Positions 7,700 to 13,191 of a stretch of 13,191 nt of DNA are shown piece after piece; positions within the stretch are counted from its first letter, which is position 1; each line of letters starts with the position of its first letter. Made by a program: the position numbers and the translations under genes. The notes beneath the pieces were generated by a model, which did no database searches, was not told the origin of the DNA, and saw only the letters and a program-made list of their open reading frames with translations. This DNA is from Paracoccaceae bacterium. GTDB taxonomy: Bacteria; Pseudomonadota; Alphaproteobacteria; Rhodobacterales; Rhodobacteraceae. The DNA lies in NCBI GenBank assembly GCA_007119835.1, contig SKOX01000096.1:1-13191 (forward strand), read 5' to 3'.

Positions 7700-9595
7700 T
7701 CAGGCCTTGCGGCCGCCGCGAGCGCCGGCGATGCTTTGCGAGATCTCGTCGAGGATCGCCGGATCGTCGATCGTCCCGGGCGCCTTCCAGTCTTGACCGT
7801 CGGCGATCTTGACCATCACCCCGCGCAGGATCTTGCCCGAGCGGGTCTTCGGCAGCCGGTCGACGACGCAGGCGTCCTTGAAGGCCGCGACCGGGCCGAT
7901 GCGCTCGCGCACCAGCTTGACGCATTCGCGGACGATCTCGTCGTGGTCGCGCTCGCAGCCGCGGTTGAGGCAGAGGAACCCCATCGGCAGCTGCCCCTTC
8001 AGCGGATCGGCGATGCCGATGACCGCGCATTCGGCGACGTCGGGGTGGCTTGCCAGCACCTCCTCCATCGCGCCGGTCGAGAGGCGGTGGCCGGCAACGT
8101 TGATGACGTCGTCGGTCCGGGCCATGATCGCGATGTAGCCGTCGTCGTCGATGATGCCGGCGTCGCCGGTCTCGTAATAACCGGGGAAGGTCGTGAGGTA
8201 GGCCTTGCGGAACCGCTCCTCGGCATTCCACAGCGTCGGCAGCGTCCCGGGGGGCAGCGGCAGCTTGATGGCCACGGCGCCCAGCGTGTTGGGCGGCAGC
8301 GGCTTGCCGTCCTCGCCCAGGATCTGCACGTCGTAGCCGGGCATGGCGACCGTCGGCGAGCCGAGCTTGATCGGCATGAGCTCGATGCCCGCGGGGTTGG
8401 CGGCGATCGCCCAGCCGGTCTCGGTCTGCCACCAGTGGTCGATGACCGGCACCTTCAGGTGGCGCTGGGCCCATTCGATGGTGTCGGGGTCGGCGCGCTC
8501 GCCAGCAAGGAACAGCAGACGCAGGCTCGAGAGATCGTACTTTCTGAGGAACTCGGCGTCGGAATCCTCGCGCTTGATCGCGCGGAAGGCGGTCGGGGCG
8601 GTGAAGAAGCTCTTGACGCCATACTCGGCGATCACCCGCCAGAAGGTGCCGGCGTCGGGCGTGCCGACGGGCTTGCCCTCGAAGACGATGGTGGTGGCGC
8701 CGTGCAGGAGCGGCGCGTAGCAGATGTAGGAATGGCCGACGACCCAGCCGACGTCGGACGCGGTCCAGAACACGTCGCCGGGCTCGACGTCGTAAATGGC
8801 TCGCATCGTCCAGGCCAGGGCCACCATGTAGCCGCCGGACGGGCGCACGACGCCCTTCGGCTGGCCGGTCGTGCCGGAGGTGTAGAGGATGTAGAGCGGA
8901 TCCATGCCGCCGACGGGCGTGCAGGGCGCGGGTTCGGCGCCCTCCTGGAAGGCGTGCCACTCGTGGTCGCGGCCCTCGACGAGGCTCGCCTCGACCTGCT
9001 CGCGCTGGAAGATCACGCAGAACTCGGGCTTGTGGCGGCACATCTCGATGGCTTGGTCGACCATCGGCTTGTAGGCGATCACGCGGCCGGGCTCGATGCC
9101 GCAGGAGGAGGCGATCAGCGCCTTGGGCTGGGCGTCGTCGATCCGGACGGCGAGCTCGGGCGCGGCGAAGCCGCCGAAGACCACGGAGTGGGTCGCGCCG
9201 AGCCGGGCGCAGGCAAGCATCGCCACGAGCGCCTCGGGGATCATCGGCATGTAGATGACGACGCGGTCGCCCTTGCCCACGCCCTGGGCTGCCAGCGCCC
9301 CGGCGAGGCGGGAGACGCGGTCGAGCGTCTCGGCATAGGTCAGCGTCGACTTGGCACCGGTGATCGGCGAGTCGTAGATGATCGCCTTTCGGTCGCCGTG
9401 GCCGGCCGCGACATGGCGGTCGAGGGCGTTGTGGCAGACGTTGCACTCGCCGTCGGCGTACCAGCCGTAGAGCGGCGCGCGGCTGTCGTCGAGCGCGCGG
9501 CTCGGCGGGCGCGACCACTCGACCGCCTGCGCCGCCTCCATCCAGAAGCCCTCCGGATCGGACTTCCAGCTCTCGTAGAGCTCACGGTATCCCAT
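7700..9595 (-). CDS. prpE: Propionyl-CoA synthetase (acyl-AMP-forming)
   Basis: Activates propionate with ATP and CoA to propionyl-CoA through propionyl-AMP. The 631-residue protein has the adenylate-forming fold: YTSGTTGQPKG (A3) at 238-248, HWWQTETGW (A5) at 387-395, ETGDAG (A7) at 475-480, RTDDVINVAGHRL (A8) from 493, and the acetylatable catalytic Lys588 in TRSGKILRG. The wording LFLAGERADPDTIEWAQ and WWQTETGWAIAANPAGIE is typical of PrpE rather than Acs. The reading frame is open far upstream into maeB, but the ATG at 9595 is preceded by a perfect AAGGAGG 8 nt away, and the protein then begins like the family (MGYRELYESW). It follows maeB by 14 nt and is probably co-transcribed. Activity on acetate or other short acids cannot be excluded. 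Confidence 0.93.
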   Translation of the reverse strand: MGYRELYESWKSDPEGFWMEAAQAVEWSRPPSRALDDSRAPLYGWYADGECNVCHNALDRHVAAGHGDRKAIIYDSPITGAKSTLTYAETLDRVSRLAGALAAQGVGKGDRVVIYMPMIPEALVAMLACARLGATHSVVFGGFAAPELAVRIDDAQPKALIASSCGIEPGRVIAYKPMVDQAIEMCRHKPEFCVIFQREQVEASLVEGRDHEWHAFQEGAEPAPCTPVGGMDPLYILYTSGTTGQPKGVVRPSGGYMVALAWTMRAIYDVEPGDVFWTASDVGWVVGHSYICYAPLLHGATTIVFEGKPVGTPDAGTFWRVIAEYGVKSFFTAPTAFRAIKREDSDAEFLRKYDLSSLRLLFLAGERADPDTIEWAQRHLKVPVIDHWWQTETGWAIAANPAGIELMPIKLGSPTVAMPGYDVQILGEDGKPLPPNTLGAVAIKLPLPPGTLPTLWNAEERFRKAYLTTFPGYYETGDAGIIDDDGYIAIMARTDDVINVAGHRLSTGAMEEVLASHPDVAECAVIGIADPLKGQLPMGFLCLNRGCERDHDEIVRECVKLVRERIGPVAAFKDACVVDRLPKTRSGKILRGVMVKIADGQDWKAPGTIDDPAILDEISQSIAGARGGRKA

Positions 9596-9603
9596 TCTCT
9601 CCC

Positions 9604-9610
9604 CCTCCTT
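9604..9610 (-). promoter_or_regulatory. Ribosome binding site that fixes the prpE start
   Basis: A perfect AAGGAGG whose first base is the last base of the maeB stop codon, 8 nt from the prpE ATG. It rules out the much longer open frame as the coding start and suggests re-initiation by ribosomes ending maeB. Confidence 0.85.
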
Positions 9611-11889
9611 CAGCCGTAGCTGGTTACCGGCGCCCCGGCGAGCGCCGCGATGTTGAGAAGCCCCCGGGCCGTGATCGAGGGCGTGACGATGTGTGCCCGG
9701 TTTCCCATCCCCATGAGGATCGGACCGACCTCGAGGCCGCCGGCGACGTGCTTGATGATGTTGCGCACGCCGCTCGCCGCGTCGTTGTTGGCGAAGACCA
9801 GCACGTTCGCCGGCCCGTCGAAGCGCGCGTTGGGAAAGATCCGCATGCGCAGCTCCGGGTCGAGGGCGGCGTCCGAGTGCATCTCGCCCTCGTAGGCGAA
9901 GTCGAGCTCCTGCGCGTCGAGGATCTCGAGCGCCGCCCGCATCCGCCGCCCCGACTCGATGTCGAGGTTGCCGAACTGGGAATGCGAGCACAGCGCGATC
10001 TTGGGCTCGAGCCCGAAGCGCCGGACATGCCGGGCGGCCGCGATCACCGTGTCGGCGATCTGCTCGGGCGTCGGGTCGGGGTTCACGTGGGTATCCGTGA
10101 CAAAGAGGTTGCCCCGCTCGGTGATCATCAGGCTGAGCGCCCCGATCGGCCGCAGCTTCTTGGAGCCGAGCACCTGGCGGATGTAGTTGAGGTGCCACAG
10201 ATACTGGCCGAACGTGCCGCAGATGAGCGAGTCCGCCTCGCCGCGGTGGACCATGATCGCGCCGATCGCCGTGGTGTTGGTGCGCATGATCGCGCGGGCG
10301 AGGTCGGGCGTGACGCCGCGGCGCTGCATGATCTCGTGATAGGTGCCCCAGTACTCCCGGTAGCGCGGGTCGTCCTCGGGGTTGACCGTCTCGAAATGGG
10401 TGCCGGGCTCGATCGGGATGGCATTGCGCTCGCAGCGCAGCGCGATGACCTCGGGGCGGCCGATGAGCACCGGGCGATCGACGCCTTCCTCCGACATCGC
10501 GAGCACCGCGCGCAGCACGCGCTCGTCCTCGCCCTCGCCGAACACGATGCGGCGCGCGCTGGTGCGGGCGGCCTCGAAGACCCGGCGCATGATGAAGGCC
10601 GAGCGGTAGACCGAATCGTTCAGCCGGTTCTTGTATTCCTCGAGATCCTCGAGCGGGCGGGTGGCGACGCCGCTCTCCATCGCGGCCTTGGCGACGGCGC
10701 CGGCGACGATCGAGAGCAGCCGCGGGTCGAACGGCTTCGGGATGAGGTATTCGGGGCCGAAGCTCAGCCGTTCGCCCTCGTAGGCGGCGGCGGCCTCGGC
10801 GGAGGACGAGGCGCGGGCGAGCGCTGCGATCCCGTCGACGCAGGCGACCTCCATGGCGTCGTTGATCGTGGTGGCGCCGACGTCGAGCGCGCCGCGGAAG
10901 ATGAACGGGAAGCAGAGGACGTTGTTGACCTGGTTGGGATAGTCCGAGCGGCCGGTGGCGATGATCGCGTCGGGCGCGACCGCGCGGGCGTCGTCGGGCC
11001 AGATCTCCGGCGTCGGGTTGGCGAGCGCGAGGATGATCGGCGGCGAGGCCATCGACGCCACCATGCCCTGGGTCAGCACGTTCGGTCCGGAGAGCCCGAG
11101 GAAGAGGTCGGCGCCGACGATCACCTCCGCGAGGTCCCGCGGCCCGCCCGGCTGGGCGAAGGCGGCCTTCTCGGGGTTCATCTCGAGCTCGCGTCCCTCA
11201 TGGACGAGGCCGTGGAGGTCGACGAGCCAGATGTTCTCGCGCTTGGCGCCGAGCTTTATCAGCATGGTCAGGCAGGCGATGCCTGCCGCGCCGCCGCCGG
11301 TGGAGACGATGCGGATGTCCTCGAACCGCTTGCCGGCGAGCGCGAGCGCGTTGGTCGCCGCGGCGCCGACCACGATCGCCGTGCCATGCTGGTCGTCGTG
11401 GAAGACCGGGATGCGCATCCGCTCCCGGCAGAGCCGCTCGACCACGAAGCAGTCGGGCGCCTTGATGTCCTCGAGGTTGATCGCCCCGAAGGTGGGCTCG
11501 AGCGCCGTGACGATGTCGGCGAGCTTCTCGGGATCGGTCTCGTTCAGCTCGATGTCGAAGCAGTCGATGTTGGCGAACTTCTTGAAGAGGACCGCCTTGC
11601 CCTCCATCACCGGCTTCGAGGCCAGCGCGCCGATGTTGCCGAGGCCGAGCACCGCCGTGCCGTTCGAGACCACCGCCACCAGGTTGCCCCGCGCGGTGTA
11701 GCGCGCGGCGCAGGCGGGATCGTCCCTGATCTCGAGGCAGGCCTCCGCGACGCCGGGCGAATAGGCCCGGGCGAGGTCGCGCTGGTTGGCCATAGGCTTG
11801 GTCGCGCGGATCTCGAGCTTACCGGGCTTGGGGTACTCGTGGTACTCCAGCGCCGCCTGCCGCGCCTTGTCCATCTGGCTCTGATCCAC
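9610..11889 (-). CDS. maeB: Malic enzyme with C-terminal phosphotransacetylase-like domain
   Basis: Oxidative decarboxylation of malate to pyruvate and CO2. The 759 residues match the fused bacterial class. The malic enzyme part (about 1-430) has AYSPGVAEA at 42-50, Lys98, the metal-binding [10 protein letters not shown] at 139-148, FHDDQHGTA at 163-171, the dinucleotide loop [10 protein letters not shown] at 196-205 and SDYPNQVNN at 315-323. Residues about 440-759 form the phosphotransacetylase-like domain, which in studied MaeB proteins is regulatory (acetyl-CoA responsive) and not catalytic. Rhizobial relatives include both NAD and NADP enzymes of this architecture, so cofactor preference is open. 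The start is GTG at 11889, backed by GGGAGGGAGGA; an ATG five codons later has no ribosome site. maeB leads the maeB-prpE unit, with no clear promoter seen in the 89-nt gap before it, though weak inverted repeats (CGATCC/GGATCG; GGGCC/GGCCC) occur there. Confidence 0.95.
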   Translation of the reverse strand: MDQSQMDKARQAALEYHEYPKPGKLEIRATKPMANQRDLARAYSPGVAEACLEIRDDPACAARYTARGNLVAVVSNGTAVLGLGNIGALASKPVMEGKAVLFKKFANIDCFDIELNETDPEKLADIVTALEPTFGAINLEDIKAPDCFVVERLCRERMRIPVFHDDQHGTAIVVGAAATNALALAGKRFEDIRIVSTGGGAAGIACLTMLIKLGAKRENIWLVDLHGLVHEGRELEMNPEKAAFAQPGGPRDLAEVIVGADLFLGLSGPNVLTQGMVASMASPPIILALANPTPEIWPDDARAVAPDAIIATGRSDYPNQVNNVLCFPFIFRGALDVGATTINDAMEVACVDGIAALARASSSAEAAAAYEGERLSFGPEYLIPKPFDPRLLSIVAGAVAKAAMESGVATRPLEDLEEYKNRLNDSVYRSAFIMRRVFEAARTSARRIVFGEGEDERVLRAVLAMSEEGVDRPVLIGRPEVIALRCERNAIPIEPGTHFETVNPEDDPRYREYWGTYHEIMQRRGVTPDLARAIMRTNTTAIGAIMVHRGEADSLICGTFGQYLWHLNYIRQVLGSKKLRPIGALSLMITERGNLFVTDTHVNPDPTPEQIADTVIAAARHVRRFGLEPKIALCSHSQFGNLDIESGRRMRAALEILDAQELDFAYEGEMHSDAALDPELRMRIFPNARFDGPANVLVFANNDAASGVRNIIKHVAGGLEVGPILMGMGNRAHIVTPSITARGLLNIAALAGAPVTSYG

Positions 11890-11894
11890 GCCGT

Positions 11895-11905
11895 TCCTCC
11901 CTCCC
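11895..11905 (-). promoter_or_regulatory. Ribosome binding site supporting the GTG start of maeB
   Basis: Minus-strand GGGAGGGAGGA lies 5 nt before the GTG at 11889. The in-frame ATG at 11874 has no such signal, which decides the start. Confidence 0.75.
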
Positions 11906-11978
11906 GATCCGGGTCTTGCCGCCCGGGGCCATCATCGGCCCGATTCGTCCGCCGCCGCAACCGGGATCGACGCTTTTC

Positions 11979-12791
11979 TCACGTCGCGGGAAGCGTCCCG
12001 CCGTAGCCGGTCCAGTAGTCGCGCACCCAGGGCACCGGCTCAGAGCCGAAGCGCCGCTTCGTCCCCCAGCGCCGACCCGGTGGCCCCATCAGGTCGATCG
12101 GCCGCGGCATCCCGTGGAAGACCAGCACCTTCGCCTCCGGCGGCGGCCTTCTCGGCGGCAGGACGGCGTTGAGCGGGAAGGGCCGCACGCAGACGTTCTT
12201 GAAGCTCACGCACCAGTCGTAGGGCAGGTAGGTCTCGCCCACCGCAACCTTCGGCAGGTAGAAGCGGTCCGACCAGAAGTTTGCCCGCACGTAATCGACG
12301 TTCTGCAGGAAGTGATCGTAGACGTGCCGCTGGTCGCCGGCCCGCCAGACGTAGACCGAGCCCTGGCTGCCCCGGTCGGGCCGCCAGTCGAGCGGCAGGG
12401 CGCGCCAGAAGACCGGGTTCCACTCGCGCAGGGTGTAGAAGCCGGGCTTCTCCCGCAACAGATCGATGAAGGGGTCGAGCCCGCCGACGATCATCAGGTC
12501 GAGATCGAGGTAGAGGACGTGCTCGTCGTCGGCGAAGACCCCGGGCGCGAACAGCGCGACCTTGGGCCAGCAGCCGCGCTTGGTCCACTCCGCCTGCGGC
12601 AGGCCGATGTCGGGGACGGGGAGGACTTCGACGCCATGGTCGATGCCCTCCGGCTCGTTGGTCAGGCAGACGAAGCGATGCGGGTAGCGCATGTGGTCGC
12701 GCACGGCGCGGCAGAGCACGTTGACGTAGTCGGCACCGTAGCGGGTGCCCCACTTGACGCAGCCGACCGCGACCCTGGGCGCGGCGTTCAC
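11979..12791 (-). CDS. Glycosyltransferase with DxD motif (GT-A/GT8-like)
   Basis: A predicted cytoplasmic nucleotide-sugar-dependent glycosyltransferase of 270 residues; donor and acceptor are unknown. The metal/nucleotide-sugar motif is YLDLDL with Asp96 and Asp98, followed by GGLDPFIDLL, as in GT8-type enzymes. Other visible features are CVKWGTRYGADYVNVL at 11-26, FVCLTNEP at 40-47, and KVLVFHGMPRP at 221-231, which resembles the late His-Gly motif of that fold. The frame runs open to 13118, but the upstream translation is low-complexity Arg/Pro/Ala and lies over the GT25 gene. The GTG at 12791, with GGAG 8 nt upstream, overlaps the previous stop as GTGA and gives a protein that begins at the first core strand. 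With the neighbouring GT25 gene it suggests a cell-surface glycan locus. Exact family is uncertain. Confidence 0.8.
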   Translation of the reverse strand: MNAAPRVAVGCVKWGTRYGADYVNVLCRAVRDHMRYPHRFVCLTNEPEGIDHGVEVLPVPDIGLPQAEWTKRGCWPKVALFAPGVFADDEHVLYLDLDLMIVGGLDPFIDLLREKPGFYTLREWNPVFWRALPLDWRPDRGSQGSVYVWRAGDQRHVYDHFLQNVDYVRANFWSDRFYLPKVAVGETYLPYDWCVSFKNVCVRPFPLNAVLPPRRPPPEAKVLVFHGMPRPIDLMGPPGRRWGTKRRFGSEPVPWVRDYWTGYGGTLPAT

Positions 12792-13191
12792 GACGTGCGC
12801 TCCGCGTAGGCGACGGGGCGCAGGCGGGCGCCCCGGAAGGCCATGGCGGCGAGCTGCGCGGGCAGGAGATTTATCTCGTACCAGCCGCGGCGGAGCCGGC
12901 CCGCGAGCGACTTCTGCTGCGCCCGTGTTGTCGGACCGATGTCCGACGAGAACCGGTCCCAGGCCTGCCGCGCCAGCGCCGGCACGACGATGGCGACGCC
13001 GAGCGCGCGCGCCACCGGCGAGAGGTTGAGGTTGAAGAGCAGGTGGTCGATCGGAAACCGCATCGGCGGCGCGGCCTCGGCGAGTCGCGCCGCCGCCGCA
13101 CGGGTGACAAGGAAGCACCCTGCCCCGCCGGTGCGCGAATGCAGCCGCCGGATGGTGCGGCCCGCGACCGGCGCCTCGCCGAGCGCCGGCC
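12788..13191 (-). CDS. Glycosyltransferase family 25 (LPS biosynthesis type), 5' end outside window
   Basis: The last 133 residues of a protein whose start lies beyond the window (in-frame codons begin at 13189). The visible part matches the C-terminal half of family 25 transferases: HSRTGGAGCFLVTRAAAARL, corresponding to the GThaYlisr.gA..L segment, then PPMRFPIDHLLFN with the conserved Asp, and VVPALARQ. Members transfer sugars to lipopolysaccharide or other surface glycans, but the acceptor cannot be told here. An internal ATG at 13063 splits the conserved block and is not the start. The stop overlaps the following glycosyltransferase GTG as GTGA, so the two are translationally coupled. 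Confidence 0.75.
   Translation of the reverse strand, partial: PALGEAPVAGRTIRRLHSRTGGAGCFLVTRAAAARLAEAAPPMRFPIDHLLFNLNLSPVARALGVAIVVPALARQAWDRFSSDIGPTTRAQQKSLAGRLRRGWYEINLLPAQLAAMAFRGARLRPVAYAERTS

Noticed and set aside
9596..10198. N-terminal extension of about 200 residues on PrpE
   Set aside because: It overlaps maeB out of frame, is low complexity, and a perfect ribosome site sits before the ATG at 9595.
9610..10570. A separate phosphotransacetylase (pta) gene
   Set aside because: The phosphotransacetylase-like sequence is in frame with and continuous from the malic enzyme, which is the normal MaeB architecture.
12792..13118. N-terminal extension of the DxD glycosyltransferase
   Set aside because: The extra residues are Arg/Pro/Ala-rich and overlie the GT25 reading frame, whose translation shows real family motifs; the GTGA overlap gives a better start.

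Overview
The window comes from a GC-rich chromosome with dense coding. Every gene I can support is on the minus strand, so transcription runs from high to low coordinates. GC content, protein sequences and gene content (LuxO/NtrC-type regulator, PrpE, PTA-fused malic enzyme, class II deoC) suggest an alphaproteobacterium, probably near Rhodobacterales. That placement is an inference from general similarity.

Layout in transcription order. (1) 13191-11979: the 3' part of a family 25 glycosyltransferase gene, overlapped by a DxD-motif glycosyltransferase gene. (2) 11889-7700: maeB (malic enzyme with a C-terminal phosphotransacetylase-like domain) and, 14 nt later, prpE (propionyl-CoA synthetase), closed by a strong hairpin. 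Together they fit propionate entry into the TCA cycle and exit of C4 acid to pyruvate. (3) 7419-2167: a four-gene signalling locus encoding a periplasmic SUOX-fold protein without cysteine in its mature part, a membrane sensor kinase-like protein with a ruined ATP-binding domain, a soluble hybrid kinase with receiver and Hpt domains, and a LuxO-like sigma-54 activator. (4) 1998-1: cdd, deoC and deoA (cut by the window edge), a translationally coupled pyrimidine deoxynucleoside salvage operon.

The signalling locus is the interesting part. The sensor-like protein has membrane segments and an H-box but no usable ATP site; the neighbouring hybrid kinase has an intact ATP site but no sensor. They look complementary. 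A plausible phosphate route is kinase His26, receiver Asp310, Hpt His450, then Asp58 of the LuxO-like activator. Upstream of the first signalling gene is a near-consensus -24/-12 promoter (TGGCAT-N5-TTGCT). Two sites resembling the Vibrio LuxO operator lie 42-77 nt farther upstream, at enhancer distance. Two more sites with the same core lie in the gap before the hybrid kinase gene. This suggests an autoregulated sigma-54 circuit contained in one locus. The signal and the other targets cannot be read from the window.

All intergenic gaps are under 300 nt. I saw no tRNA, rRNA, CRISPR array, insertion sequence or other mobile element.
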